Positions 51,945 to 63,052 of a stretch of DNA of 64,000 nucleotides are shown piece by piece (the stretch's first letter is position 1; each line of letters starts with the position of its first letter). This DNA comes from Planctomycetota bacterium (lineage in GTDB: Bacteria > Planctomycetota > Planctomycetia > Planctomycetales > Planctomycetaceae). Where the stretch lies: assembly GCA_022600195.1 (NCBI GenBank), contig JAHZKX010000017.1, positions 1 to 64,000 on the forward strand, in the 5' to 3' direction. The position numbers and the translations under genes were made by a program. Under the pieces are notes generated by a model that was given only the letters and a program-made list of their open reading frames with translations, was not told the origin of the DNA and ran no database searches.

Positions 51945-52445
51945 TCAGCGTTTCCCAGGAATCCGCGGAGCCAGTTGATCAGAATGTTGTAAAATCTGTT
52001 TTATCTGGGTTTGAATCAGCTCCTGTAATTCACATTGTGAAGTGTCAGCCACAAATTGCATGAGCCGTATTTCGTGTTGTTTGCCGAAAGCAGAATCCAG
52101 TTTCAGGAACCGATCTGACATCTCCCGCAGCAACCCTGCTGATTCTGTTATAGTCAGGTCATAGCGTTTGAGAGTTGATTCATTTGAATTTCGTTCACGG
52201 CTCAGTCGGGCAAGTGTATTTCCCTGCGTCCGGTACAGGTACCCGTCAATATAGGCCCGTCGTAAGAAGCCACTTTGATCGAATTGATAAACGGGATCAC
52301 TGCCAAAATAAAACGAAAAATTACCGTTTTTCTTTTGTCCCCAGAAAACAGGTAGCAGTTCGTGATCTACGTGCAGCTCGGCACGGGGATCGAATGCCGT
52401 TGCTTCGCGCATCAGGTCTTCACGGTCTTGTTCGTTCAGCGCCAT
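51945..52445 (-). CDS. Hypothetical protein (internal ATG start MALNEQDREDLMREATAF)
   Basis: ORF 51945..52481 lies between the SDR and prs genes on the same strand. Confidence 0.7.
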   Translation of the reverse strand: MALNEQDREDLMREATAFDPRAELHVDHELLPVFWGQKKNGNFSFYFGSDPVYQFDQSGFLRRAYIDGYLYRTQGNTLARLSRERNSNESTLKRYDLTITESAGLLREMSDRFLKLDSAFGKQHEIRLMQFVADTSQCELQELIQTQIKQILQHSDQLAPRIPGKR

Positions 52446-52516
52446 CGAAGTCTCTTTATTGCGATCATCATTCGAACACAAATGATCCGTTTTATACAGC
52501 TTTACAAGCGGTTTTT

Positions 52517-53464
52517 CTAATCGAACAGATGGCTTACCGATTCGTTACGATGAATCCTTCTGATTGCTTCACCCAGCAATGGGGCAATCGAAATGGTTCT
52601 TAGATTCGGCAGTTTATCCTGATCAGGGATCGCCAGGCTATTGGTCACCACAATCTCTTTAATCGGTGCTGCACTCAACAGTTCGATGGCAGGTCCGCAA
52701 AAGACAGCATGTGATGCACTTACGTAAACATCCTTGGCACCGTGCTCTTTCACCACGTTGACTGCCCCCACGATTGAGCCTGCAGTTGAGATCATATCAT
52801 CGAACAGTAATGCCGTTTTACCTTCAATCGGGTCACCAATCAGATTGGCCTGCTGTGTTTCTAAAGCATTCTTGCGGCGTTTATCGACAATCGCCAGTGT
52901 GCCACCAAGATTATTATTATGCTGTAGGGTGCGTTTGATACTTCCCTCATCAGGGCTGACAACAACCAGATCTTCATGCGGAATTTTGAGAGACCGGAAG
53001 TATTGATCCAGAATAGGAGCAGCATATAAGTGATCGACGGGAGTATCAAAAAAGCCTTGAATCTGGGCGGCATGCAGATCCATTGCCAGCACCCGGTCTG
53101 CTCCTGCCTCATTGATCAGATTGGCAACCAGCTTTGAAGTAATGGGAACTCGTCCCGAGTCTTTTCGGTCCTGCCGAGCATATCCGAAATAGGGGATTAC
53201 AGCGGTGATGCGTTCTGCGCTGGCACGACGGCAGGCATCCATCAGAATCAACAGCTCCATCAAATTATCATTGACGGGGGGAGACGTGGGTTGAATGATA
53301 AAAACGTCTCTACCACGCACATTCTGATTGAGTTTCAGACTGATTTCCCCATCAGGAAAATTGCCCAGCTCCACTGAAGCCAGTCGAATCCCGAGATATT
53401 CTGCGATTTCTCCAGCTAACTTAGGGTGAGCTCGTCCACTGAGAAGAGTAAGATGATCATACAT
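52517..53464 (-). CDS. prs: Ribose-phosphate pyrophosphokinase
   Basis: GNFPDGEISLKLNQNVRGRDVFIIQPT, RITAVIPYFGYARQDRKD, LLFDDMISTAGSIVGAVNVV. Confidence 0.97.
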   Translation of the reverse strand: MYDHLTLLSGRAHPKLAGEIAEYLGIRLASVELGNFPDGEISLKLNQNVRGRDVFIIQPTSPPVNDNLMELLILMDACRRASAERITAVIPYFGYARQDRKDSGRVPITSKLVANLINEAGADRVLAMDLHAAQIQGFFDTPVDHLYAAPILDQYFRSLKIPHEDLVVVSPDEGSIKRTLQHNNNLGGTLAIVDKRRKNALETQQANLIGDPIEGKTALLFDDMISTAGSIVGAVNVVKEHGAKDVYVSASHAVFCGPAIELLSAAPIKEIVVTNSLAIPDQDKLPNLRTISIAPLLGEAIRRIHRNESVSHLFD

Positions 53465-53696
53465 TGAAAGCGATGCCTGCAGTAATGCGATACTTTAAAA
53501 TGCGGGAACCAAAGGGGTTGGTGCCAGACAAAACTGTATGACACGCCCTCTATTCACGCTTATCGAGAGAAAGAAGTCAAGTATCGGCTTTCAATTTCAC
53601 ACGAAAGTCTTCAAATGTCATTAGCTGGATAGTTCATGCAGGCATTGACGAATGAAAAATTGGGAGAATTTCTTTCGATTATACAGCCGTGGCATG

Positions 53697-54428
53697 CTAT
53701 TTCATCAGTTCAGCCACTTCAGCAAGTTGCTCTTGCGTGTTGACGCCCATTGCTTCCTGAATGTCAAATACAGCATCAGCGAGGACTGGATGCCCTTCCT
53801 TGAGCAGGATCTCTGCACAATCTGTCAGATAATATTCTGCCTGGCTATTATTGGGCTTCACTTGTTCCAATGCATTGAATAATTGGCGGCAGTCAAACGC
53901 AAAGCAGCCTGTGTTGATTTCTTCAATGGCGGCTTCTTCAGGAGTGGCGTCCTTTTGTTCAACAATTCTCAAAAAGCTTCCTTCAACATTTCGAACAATG
54001 CGTCCCAAACCTTCGTTCGCTTCTGTGATTGCGGTACCCACAACGCAACTTGCCTGGTTCTCTTTCTGGATCTCAAGTAAGCGAGCGAGCGAGCTACCTT
54101 TCAACAAAGGTGTATCGCCAGCCAGAACCAGAACAGGGCCATCATGGTCCGCCAGTTGATCAGCACACATCATGACTGCGTGACCAGTCCCTTTTTGATC
54201 TGCCTGCAATGCAAATTCCACATCGGAATGGTGGGATAGGGCGGCTTTGACTTCCTCGGATTTATGTCCTACGACCACCACAAACTTCTGACAATTGGCT
54301 GAACGGGCGGCATCCAGAACATATTCGATCATCGGACGACCCAAAATAGGATGTAGAACTTTGGGAAGTTCGGACTTCATCCTTGTACTCTTGCCGGCGG
54401 CAAGGATTACAGCTGCAGGAGGATTCAC
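53697..54428 (-). CDS. GlmU N-terminal-domain-like nucleotidyltransferase (no acyltransferase domain)
   Basis: AVILAAGKSTRMKSELPKVLHPILGRPMIEYVLDAA, GTGHAVMMCADQL, VLAGDTPLLKG. Confidence 0.92.
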   Translation of the reverse strand: MNPPAAVILAAGKSTRMKSELPKVLHPILGRPMIEYVLDAARSANCQKFVVVVGHKSEEVKAALSHHSDVEFALQADQKGTGHAVMMCADQLADHDGPVLVLAGDTPLLKGSSLARLLEIQKENQASCVVGTAITEANEGLGRIVRNVEGSFLRIVEQKDATPEEAAIEEINTGCFAFDCRQLFNALEQVKPNNSQAEYYLTDCAEILLKEGHPVLADAVFDIQEAMGVNTQEQLAEVAELMK

Positions 54429-54479
54429 GAATGAATGTCCTTTTTCAAGGTTATGACGGAATGCAGAAAGATGATGGTA

Positions 54480-55625
54480 TTAAAACTGAACCCCGAAGCG
54501 GGCGATGAAGCCATCTTTGATGTCAAATCCACCACCGCTTTTAAAGTCAGCCTCTCGCTTTAAGATTCCCCCTGCTTCGAGGAAGAGGGACCTGCATCCG
54601 TTATCGCTGCGTATACCGAGCATCATTACGTAATCCTTGAATTCCACCTGATCGCGGCCTGCAACGCCAACGCGTTCCACTTGGTACGCCTCGATATCGT
54701 ATTCAAAGCTACCATAAACCCAAACGCTTTTGCCTCCCATATCTCCCAGAAAACGGCTGACGCGCGCTTTCGGGAACATCGCACGCACTTCCCAAAGATC
54801 ATTGGGCGTCCAGACAACACCCGCATAGGGGATTACATAATCGCCCACTCGATCCCAGTAAGCTGCCCCAGCGGCAAACATCCAGGTTTCAGATGGTCGG
54901 AAGAATAATACGGCACGCGCGTCGAACATCCAGGCATTGGAACTTAAACTTTTTGAAAAATCGCTGCCCAATGAGGGAGTAAATCCTAATTGAACGCTCC
55001 AAAGTCCATTCGCAGGGGTTGATAATTCAAGATCTGTACCAAAACGAAAACCTTTGCCTGGCAATGAAACTGTTTGTGGTCCATCCCAGCCTCGGTAATC
55101 AAATTCAGGTGAGAAACCGAAAATCCAGCCATTTCGCATAGGAGTTTTATAGTTCAAATCGATATCTGTTTCAATTTGAGAAAAATTACCACCAGGTGCT
55201 CCTGTAGGAGCAACATAGGTACGAGACTTTGGCATAAACCCAAATTCATATCTTGAACTCCAACCAAAGCGATATGGTTGAGGGCCATTCACAGCACCTG
55301 AATAGCCGGGCATCGGCTGGCCACCATAAGGGTCTCCACCAGCACCAGGTGTCAGAAACGGATCGTAAGCACCAGACGGTGCTCCATACAAATTCCCTCC
55401 CCCTGCATTAGGATCAAAGGCCTGCCCTTCCGGAACCGTATAGGAACCATTGGGGGGAACTGTCGTCCCAAACGGGGCCGTTTCCTCATATGTTTGCGGC
55501 GGGCTTTGAGCACGAAAGACGGCGTCAAAGTCCTCAGCGGGAGTGTAGATCGTTGTTACATCAGCGGCGTTAAGGCTAATACCGGCTGATAAAACGGTGG
55601 CAAGACAAAGAAGGGAAGCTTTCAA
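54480..55625 (-). CDS. Secreted/outer-membrane hypothetical protein, beta-barrel-like C-terminus
   Basis: Signal peptide MKASLLCLATVLSAGISLNAA; alternating aromatic beta-strands ending in ...IARFGVQF. Confidence 0.65.
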   Translation of the reverse strand: MKASLLCLATVLSAGISLNAADVTTIYTPAEDFDAVFRAQSPPQTYEETAPFGTTVPPNGSYTVPEGQAFDPNAGGGNLYGAPSGAYDPFLTPGAGGDPYGGQPMPGYSGAVNGPQPYRFGWSSRYEFGFMPKSRTYVAPTGAPGGNFSQIETDIDLNYKTPMRNGWIFGFSPEFDYRGWDGPQTVSLPGKGFRFGTDLELSTPANGLWSVQLGFTPSLGSDFSKSLSSNAWMFDARAVLFFRPSETWMFAAGAAYWDRVGDYVIPYAGVVWTPNDLWEVRAMFPKARVSRFLGDMGGKSVWVYGSFEYDIEAYQVERVGVAGRDQVEFKDYVMMLGIRSDNGCRSLFLEAGGILKREADFKSGGGFDIKDGFIARFGVQF

Positions 55626-56130
55626 TGTTCAACCTGCAATTATAGGATTAATCAGTTTATGAGCTGAAAAGCTCTTTCTGAAGGGGGAGTCAGCAACACA
55701 ATGTAGCTCAACTCATAGGTGTAGGGGTGGTTTATTAGTGAGGGGATTTTCCAAATGTAGCAGATTAGGTCAATATCAATCTGTAGACTATCGGTCGCAA
55801 ACTTGAGGAAAAGTTCGAATTTATAGAAAGTTCACGAGAAAAAGATCTGCTGCTTTGAAATAGAAATCTGTTTTGCAGACTGGAATTGGGACCGCAAAGG
55901 GCCTGGAAAGTCTCATTGAACAATGGCTTAGGAGCAGCCAGAAGATGAATTCGTATGAGAATCGAATGAGAATTCTGAAACTGATCTACTGCAGAAAAGT
56001 CCTCGAGAATTGCTGATGTTTCACAGTCGGATCCTTTAGAGTAACCCAGATGACTGAATCAAACTAAATCGCACACTGCTTCGATTCGTGAATCTCGAAG
56101 ACTAGAAACTGTACCATCAATTGGAGTTGG

Positions 56131-56370
56131 TTATTTGTGGTAACCTAAACCGGTGACGACAGAATGCAACTCTTCAAAAGTAATGAAACGTCGGCGATGA
56201 ACCAGCTTGTACTGATCGATGGCCTGAGCCAATTCATTGACGTCCTGGTTTTCAGAGTTGTAAGAATTACTGAACTGACGTCTCTCTCCAATTCCTTCGG
56301 GTCGGTTTTCAGTTCGGTTTTGACGTCGATCTTCGAATGTGACAGAACTTGCGTCGGTGACCTGTTTCAT
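56131..56370 (-). CDS. Small hypothetical protein
   Basis: 79-aa ORF in an otherwise empty intergenic region: MKQVTDASSVTFEDRRQNRTENRPEGIGERRQFSN... Confidence 0.55.
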   Translation of the reverse strand: MKQVTDASSVTFEDRRQNRTENRPEGIGERRQFSNSYNSENQDVNELAQAIDQYKLVHRRRFITFEELHSVVTGLGYHK

Positions 56371-56757
56371 GAGATTATTCCTTGATGTAATAACTTACCA
56401 AGCAAAAGGTAGATTACATTTAAAGGTAATGTGGAAAAATTTGATATCTGCAACGATTATTTCCGTCATTTCTTGTGGTACATTTCCACTATGCTGATTG
56501 TGGGAATTATATGAGAAAATCAGCAGAAATGACTTTTGCAGGATTTGCGAGAGTCAATTTAAGGCCCAAAACTGTCCTGTCAAAAAATAGAATCGACAGA
56601 TATTTCTATCTTCTTTGGCTTACGCATCATTTCTCGTTATATTACAGGTATTCGGGTCATAAGTATTCTTCCAGTCATGCAGATGCTCTCTGGAGGAATC
56701 GTTTTTACATGTCAGAATTAAAGACGTTTCAGGTTCAGAAATGAAAGATGGATTTTT

Positions 56758-57753
56758 ATGAATACAAAAGTTGCAATTCTGGGTGGTGGTGGGATGGCGA
56801 CTGCCTGCGCAACGTTGCTTACAGAATCTTCAACGGTGGCAGTTTCCATGTGGGTACGCAGCGCTGAAATCGCTGAAGATCTGAGAAAGCACCGGGAAAA
56901 CAGAAGACTACTTCCCGGTGTTCCACTTTCGGAAACAATCGATGTGACTTCAGATATTGATGAAGCGGTGGCGGGTGCTGACTATCTGGTAGTCGCAATT
57001 CCAACTGAGTTTCTCAGAGAAGCATTGACGTCACTGGCACCACATCTGAAAAACAGTTCGCCTGTGATCAGCGTGATCAAAGGAATTGAACAGGGAACAT
57101 TTTTTCGTCCCAGTGAAATTATCTCTGATGTATTGGGGCCACGACCGGTTGTCGCTTTGGGAGGTCCAAGCCATGCCGAAGAAATTGCGCGGCGTCTACC
57201 AGCCAGTGTTGTCGCTGCCAGCGGTGATATTCAACTTGCAAAACAGACTCAGAAACTCTTCAGCACCGACCGTTTCCGGGTTTATACGAACGTCGATATT
57301 GTAGGAGTCGAATTAGCAGGCGCGTTGAAAAATGTGATTGCCATTGCAGCTGGTATCTGTGACGGTGGCAAGTATGGGGATAATGCAAAGTCAGCCATCA
57401 TGACACGTGGTCTGGTCGAAATGAACCGTTTCGGTTCTGCTTTGGGCGCAGAACCATCAACATTTTCTGGATTGGCTGGCGTAGGCGATCTGATCACTAC
57501 CTGCATGAGTCCCTTTGGTAGGAACCGAAAACTCGGAGAACGTCTGGGACAGGGAGAGACGCTGGAACAGATTCTTCAGACAATGGATGCTGTCGCAGAA
57601 GGTGTAAATACCACGCACAGCGTATTTGATCTGGCAGAAGATAAAGGACTCGATATGCCGATCACCACCGAAATTTATCGCGTTCTGTTCGAAGGCAAGT
57701 CTCCGGAAGAAGCGACACAAACCCTGATGACGCGACCTCAACGCGAAGAATAA
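56758..57753 (+). CDS. gpsA: Glycerol-3-phosphate dehydrogenase [NAD(P)+]
   Basis: VAILGGGGMATACATLL, GPSHAEEIARRLPASVVAAS, NVIAIAAGICDGGKYGDNAKSAIMTRGL, LAGVGDLITTC. Confidence 0.96.
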   Translation: MNTKVAILGGGGMATACATLLTESSTVAVSMWVRSAEIAEDLRKHRENRRLLPGVPLSETIDVTSDIDEAVAGADYLVVAIPTEFLREALTSLAPHLKNSSPVISVIKGIEQGTFFRPSEIISDVLGPRPVVALGGPSHAEEIARRLPASVVAASGDIQLAKQTQKLFSTDRFRVYTNVDIVGVELAGALKNVIAIAAGICDGGKYGDNAKSAIMTRGLVEMNRFGSALGAEPSTFSGLAGVGDLITTCMSPFGRNRKLGERLGQGETLEQILQTMDAVAEGVNTTHSVFDLAEDKGLDMPITTEIYRVLFEGKSPEEATQTLMTRPQREE

Positions 57754-57829
57754 TTCATTCGGTATTACAAGTCCCATTTGTAGTTTCAGTGTCTGGACTT
57801 TATTACCCACACCTATCGGAGTCTTTTCA

Positions 57830-59119
57830 ATGCGATTCTCTAAACTAATTTTTCCAGCAATTTTAGTTTCCCTGCTGATACCGTCTCTCGCTCAAGCAGA
57901 AGTATGGCCTCAATTTCGTGGAGCCACCGGCAGTGGCGTTTCCACTGAGAAAAATCTTCCGAAAAAATGGTCAGATCAGCAAGGTATTCTCTGGTCTGTT
58001 GCGCTACCGGGACGGGCGAATTCCTCACCCGCGATCACGGCCAGGCGAGTTGATATCACTACCAAAACCGATGATGAATCGTTGTGGATCATTTCTTTTG
58101 ATCGCAAGAGTGGCAAGGAAATTCGAAAAGTGAAAGTGGGCTCGGGGTCATTGTCCGCTACGGGACCACGTAATCTCTGGGCCAATCGACATAATTCAGC
58201 CACACCTTCGCCCATGGCAGATGACCGAAATATCTGGGCGTTTTTCGGTACGGGTTTATTGGTTTGCCTGGATGCAGAATCGGGGCAGATCCAATGGAAA
58301 CGAGATCTTGTTAAAGATTATGGCCCCTATAACATTACGTTCGGCATGGGTTCCACGCCTCGCTTATGGGGAAATTTATTGTATGTCACCTGCATGACAA
58401 AAGGCCCCTCCTATGTTGTGGCCTTCAATAAGAATACGGGGAAAGAAGTCTGGAAAACGAATCGTAAATTACCAGCAAAAAAAGATGGTGCAGACGCATA
58501 CTCCACTCCTGTCATTTTCCACAACGGTAAAAAAACCGAGTTGCTGGTCTCCGGCTCCGATCATGTAAACGCATATGATCCCCAGACAGGAAAACAACTC
58601 TGGATTGCCGGCGGCCTGGATATCCCCAGCCCCTTTGGCCGGATCATTGCTGCGCCTGTTGCTGATTCGAACGTCGTGATTGCAACCTCAGGAAATCCCG
58701 GAGGCGGCGGCCTGGGATATCTCAAAGCGTTTCAACAGGGAAGTTCAGGCGATATCACAAAAAAAGGTCTGTTGTGGAAGTATGACGTTTCTACTCCTGA
58801 TTCTTCGACGCCTCTGATTCTCAATGACAAACTTTTTATGGTAAGTCAAAACGGTGTTGCCAGTTGTTTGAATCTGAAAAACAGAAAACTTCTCTGGAAA
58901 AAACGCATGAAAGGCCAATATTATTCTGCACTCGTCGCCGGCGATGGAAAGGTTTACTTCCTCAGCATCGAAGGTTTATGCACAGTGATTGATGCCAGCA
59001 ATGGTGAAGTCCTCGCAGAGAATCAACTGCCAGGCACATTCTATTCCACCCCCGCCATCAGCGAGGGAGTCATCTATCTGCGATCCTTCGACTGCTTATA
59101 TGCTATCTCCGGGAAATAA
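57830..59119 (+). CDS. PQQ-binding-like beta-propeller repeat protein, secreted
   Basis: WPQFRGATGSGVSTEKNLPKKWS, repeated GK..W blades, signal peptide. Confidence 0.9.
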   Translation: MRFSKLIFPAILVSLLIPSLAQAEVWPQFRGATGSGVSTEKNLPKKWSDQQGILWSVALPGRANSSPAITARRVDITTKTDDESLWIISFDRKSGKEIRKVKVGSGSLSATGPRNLWANRHNSATPSPMADDRNIWAFFGTGLLVCLDAESGQIQWKRDLVKDYGPYNITFGMGSTPRLWGNLLYVTCMTKGPSYVVAFNKNTGKEVWKTNRKLPAKKDGADAYSTPVIFHNGKKTELLVSGSDHVNAYDPQTGKQLWIAGGLDIPSPFGRIIAAPVADSNVVIATSGNPGGGGLGYLKAFQQGSSGDITKKGLLWKYDVSTPDSSTPLILNDKLFMVSQNGVASCLNLKNRKLLWKKRMKGQYYSALVAGDGKVYFLSIEGLCTVIDASNGEVLAENQLPGTFYSTPAISEGVIYLRSFDCLYAISGK

Positions 59120-59237
59120 ATTGTCCCTCGATAAATGAGAAATTAAATTAAAACGAACGCCTACAATATACTTGTTTGCTTGATCCTGGCTTTCACAAAC
59201 AAAGAGTGCGTCTCAATTGCATAAGGTCAAAAGCGAC

Positions 59238-60683
59238 TTATGCACGCGCAGAAAGTTCGGGAATTGCTTGCCCATGCGTGACAATTGGCGTCGGGCGACC
59301 GGAGAAGTCTGGCAGAAACGTGTTGGAAAAATCGATTCCCAGATGTGAGTAAATCGTTGCGAGAAAATCATGAGGCCCCACTGCCCTTTCGATGGGCCCT
59401 TCTCCTTTAGCATCCGTTGCTCCGATAATTTGACCGGTCTGAATATTACCGCCGGCAAACAGCATGGAATTGGCGTTCGGCCAATGATCGCGCCCCGGCT
59501 GCGTGGTTCCCTTACTGCCACTTCCAATTCCGCCACCCGTACTTTGGGAATAGGAAATCCGAGGCGTACGCCCAAACTCACCGGCCACAATCACCAGTAC
59601 TCGCTTATCCAGCCCACGCTCATAGACGTCTTCAATCAATGCGGTTACGGCTTGATCAAAAAAAGGAGCACGGTATTTGATTGCGTTAAACACATGATGA
59701 TTGACGGCATGATCATCCCAGTTTGAGACGCGACCGCATAAAGGGCCTGACAGTTCTGTCGTAATGATCTCAACGCCTGCTTCCACCAGTCGTCGCGCCA
59801 TCAGACATTGTTGCCCCCATTGATGCATTCCATAGCGTTCACGAATTTGCTGAGGCTCGCGGGTGATATCAAAAGCTTCTGCTGCCTGTTTGCTGGTCAA
59901 CAAATTTGTCGCCTGCGATTCAAACTGATCCATGGCTTCCATTGCACCATCAAGATCAAGATCACGACGGAATTGATCAAACTGCTGACGTAAGGAAATT
60001 CGCTTCGCAAGCCGTTGTGTCTGTTTAATATCGCTGAGTCCGATATTCGGAACTTTGAAACCGGGCTTGCTCGGATCACCCTTAATTTGAAAAGGACCCG
60101 CTCCCGCTCCAAGATAGGTAGGACCGGCAATCTGAAAACTGTCGTAATTTGTAATGGCATTCACGCCCACATAATTGGGGAGTATGTTCTCAGAATCACG
60201 TCTGAGATAATTGGCAACCGACATAAAGTCGGGCAACTTCGGCGTACGTTTATCAATTCGATCAGGATCGCCTCCCAGCACCTGCAATGAGCCCGCGGGA
60301 TGTCCCCCGCCCGTATGAGTGATCGAACGTAAAATCGTAAACTTATCTGAAATGGTTGCATGCCGCGGCAAAAGTTCGCTGAGGAACAGTCCTTCGGTCT
60401 TTGTGGCGATCGGAGAGTAAGGACCGCGGTAGTCTGAAACGGCGTCTGGTTTGGGATCATAGGTCTCTAAATGACTCGCACCACCTCTCAGCCAGACAAG
60501 AATGACTGCAGTTCGTTCTTTGGATTTCTTGGGAAGTTTCTGCTGTGCTTCAGCGGCAGCTGCCTGCAACTGATATAAGCCAGGCAATGAAAGACTGCTA
60601 AATCCACCCAGGCCAATTTTCAAAAAATCACGCCGTGATTCAGACTTATGCTCTGTAGAATTGTGTTTCTTACCATCAACCAT
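59238..60683 (-). CDS. DUF1501 domain-containing protein (Tat-type signal)
   Basis: SRRDFLKIGLGGFSSLSLPGL, AVILVWLRGGASHLETYDPKPDA, VIVAGEFGRTPRIS...GRDHWPNANSMLFAGG. Confidence 0.93.
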   Translation of the reverse strand: MVDGKKHNSTEHKSESRRDFLKIGLGGFSSLSLPGLYQLQAAAAEAQQKLPKKSKERTAVILVWLRGGASHLETYDPKPDAVSDYRGPYSPIATKTEGLFLSELLPRHATISDKFTILRSITHTGGGHPAGSLQVLGGDPDRIDKRTPKLPDFMSVANYLRRDSENILPNYVGVNAITNYDSFQIAGPTYLGAGAGPFQIKGDPSKPGFKVPNIGLSDIKQTQRLAKRISLRQQFDQFRRDLDLDGAMEAMDQFESQATNLLTSKQAAEAFDITREPQQIRERYGMHQWGQQCLMARRLVEAGVEIITTELSGPLCGRVSNWDDHAVNHHVFNAIKYRAPFFDQAVTALIEDVYERGLDKRVLVIVAGEFGRTPRISYSQSTGGGIGSGSKGTTQPGRDHWPNANSMLFAGGNIQTGQIIGATDAKGEGPIERAVGPHDFLATIYSHLGIDFSNTFLPDFSGRPTPIVTHGQAIPELSARA

Positions 60684-60922
60684 GAATTCAATCCGATATT
60701 TGACATGGGGGGGAGCGCAGAATCTGCCCCTGTTTCTCTATATCAGGAGTATACCATGTGATCCCTGCCTGTGTCTAACACAGCTGAATTTTTCTCACGT
60801 TCCCCACTTCAGAGACGCTAGTTTAATAGTAGTCATCGCTAAATTACTGATTCAATTTATCCATTTGCTGGTAGAGATTTTTTATCCTTTTTTCTCTGAA
60901 GAGATTTTAAAATACAGAGTTC

Positions 60923-63052
60923 TCATGGACGACGTTGATTATTATTACCCTTGGGTCGAGTATTGCTCTTTGGTCGAGTATTACCGGTAGCCCGTCGGAC
61001 CTTCTGCCGAACACTGTTGATGGCTGCCGTTGAAGGCTGGTTGGGATCATATTCCGCCAGTCGCTGTCGTGTGATCTGGCGCAGAAAATGAATGGAACAT
61101 TGACGCACAAAGAGAGGTTGCGAGGCTCCCAGACCTGCGGAAAGTTCTGCCAGAATCTTTTGGTTGCGAGGTGCTTTCCCCTGTGCCATATTAAACCAGA
61201 TGCGAATCGAAGGTGTAGTGGGACCCGCATTACTGGCAACAGCAATCTTACGCCAGACTGCTTGCGTGGTCGGATCTTCTTTCGCTGCGAGTAACCATGA
61301 AATTGCAGCCGTCCTTTGTACTTCTGACTTGGAAAATGCAGCCTGAGAAACGGTTGTAACCGGATCAAGGGCAAAACCAAGGTTAGTACTGGCAAGCAAC
61401 TCTGCCCCCCCTTTGCCGGGAGGCAAAGTCAACAGAGACGACAAGAGATCATCGCTCTGATTCATTTTTTCAATAAAAGATTTACTTAACTTCAAAGATT
61501 TTGTTGGCTCTGTTCTCCAGCGCTGTGTACCTGCCACTTTCAATGGCGTGCCCAAAGTCTGATTTCTTATTACAATCATTTGATTTGACTTCAATGATAT
61601 CGTCTGCTGTGAGGTCGTTGATGTCACTTGCACTTCACCTGAGAAGGCCATCATTTCTCGTTTGTTATCAGCCCGTTGAATGAAACCGATCGAAGTACCA
61701 TCCTGTTGCACTTGAATCAGCCAAACCTGGAGCTGATCCTGAAACTGCAATTCATCGCCTGCCTGCAGTTGAGAAAATGCCACTTTGCCCGCGATGAGTT
61801 TCAAATCAATCACAGTCTGAATGGTAGCCGATTCTGCACCGTCTTGTTTTGCCTTGCGTTCTGAATTCACTCCCCGCATGGCTATCTGAATTTCGGAATC
61901 GGAATCCAGCACCATTTCTGGTCCTGCGCTACTCGATTTTGATATCATTTTCGCCTGAAGCCAACTGAAAGGAAGAGTGTGTAGTTCGAGGTATTTCTCA
62001 GCAGAATATCGTTTCGTAGAAGCGTCAGTAAGAATTCCCTTCCAGGGCAAAGAGTCTGCTGTTCGTATACCAATAATTCCAGACAGCCGGACCCAGTCAA
62101 TCTGCAGATCGAGGTTCGTCACTGGCACTACCGTTGGCCCTTTCTTCGCCACGATAGGTTTCTCGTTATTTTGATTGTCCATTACAGGAGGCACGGGAAT
62201 CATCTTCGGTGAAGGCTTGGGGTTATCGACATTTTGCTTTGTTTCAGGAACCACCGTCAGCTTGGGAACCGTTTCTGAATGCAAATGTTGTTTTATTTTT
62301 GAACGGGGAGGTTCCGGTAAAAACGGTCGAGGTTCTGGAACCGGATTCTCCGTGATCGATGTGATTCCCCGATCCTGAATTAATCCAAAGTAAACGGGAA
62401 TCGCTATTACAATGACTGCAACCGCGACTGCGATATAAATCCGTTGTTGCCTTTGCGCTTTTCGCTGATTGCCCAAGGCGGAGCGGGGTTTGAAATGGGT
62501 TCTTCGAGATAGAGGCTCGACGGATTCCATTTCAGGTTCACTGAAATCCGATGTCACTGCGTTTGAATCTAATTCAGGATGGTCTTCGATTTTTTGCAGA
62601 TAGTGGCTGACGACGGGAACGGGATCCAACTGTCGGCAGTGCACCTTGACTGCCTCGCTCATCCGCTTCGATGTTTGCTGCGTATATAAATTAATTTCCT
62701 GAGAAACTGGGTTTGAGGCATTATCTCCCTGTACTGCCTGATAAGCAGAGATCACTTCGCGTAGTGATTCTGTTTGATTCCAGCATGCAGTTTCAAACTC
62801 ACGCCTTTCATCAGAACTCATTCTTTCTTCAACAAACGCAGCAACGGTTTCTGCATCCATCGCAGTCGCGTTGGGCTCTGTGGACTCATCCTGAGAATTT
62901 TCCTGTTCATAAAGTAGTGAAAGTGTTTTCCAACGCTGTAACAGAAGTGAATCCGAAGCTAACTGCTCGCGCACTAACAACCCCTCTGCATCGGAAAGGT
63001 GACCTTCCTGCAGTTTTATCAGAGTCAGGATATGAGCTTTTTGCTGATTCAT
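60923..63052 (-). CDS. Putative anti-sigma-factor-like single-pass membrane protein
   Basis: Overlaps the sigma factor gene by ATGA; one TM segment (IYIAVAVAVIVIAIPVYFGLI) between a short N-terminal cytoplasmic region and a large C-terminal region. Confidence 0.7.
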   Translation of the reverse strand: MNQQKAHILTLIKLQEGHLSDAEGLLVREQLASDSLLLQRWKTLSLLYEQENSQDESTEPNATAMDAETVAAFVEERMSSDERREFETACWNQTESLREVISAYQAVQGDNASNPVSQEINLYTQQTSKRMSEAVKVHCRQLDPVPVVSHYLQKIEDHPELDSNAVTSDFSEPEMESVEPLSRRTHFKPRSALGNQRKAQRQQRIYIAVAVAVIVIAIPVYFGLIQDRGITSITENPVPEPRPFLPEPPRSKIKQHLHSETVPKLTVVPETKQNVDNPKPSPKMIPVPPVMDNQNNEKPIVAKKGPTVVPVTNLDLQIDWVRLSGIIGIRTADSLPWKGILTDASTKRYSAEKYLELHTLPFSWLQAKMISKSSSAGPEMVLDSDSEIQIAMRGVNSERKAKQDGAESATIQTVIDLKLIAGKVAFSQLQAGDELQFQDQLQVWLIQVQQDGTSIGFIQRADNKREMMAFSGEVQVTSTTSQQTISLKSNQMIVIRNQTLGTPLKVAGTQRWRTEPTKSLKLSKSFIEKMNQSDDLLSSLLTLPPGKGGAELLASTNLGFALDPVTTVSQAAFSKSEVQRTAAISWLLAAKEDPTTQAVWRKIAVASNAGPTTPSIRIWFNMAQGKAPRNQKILAELSAGLGASQPLFVRQCSIHFLRQITRQRLAEYDPNQPSTAAINSVRQKVRRATGNTRPKSNTRPKGNNNQRRP

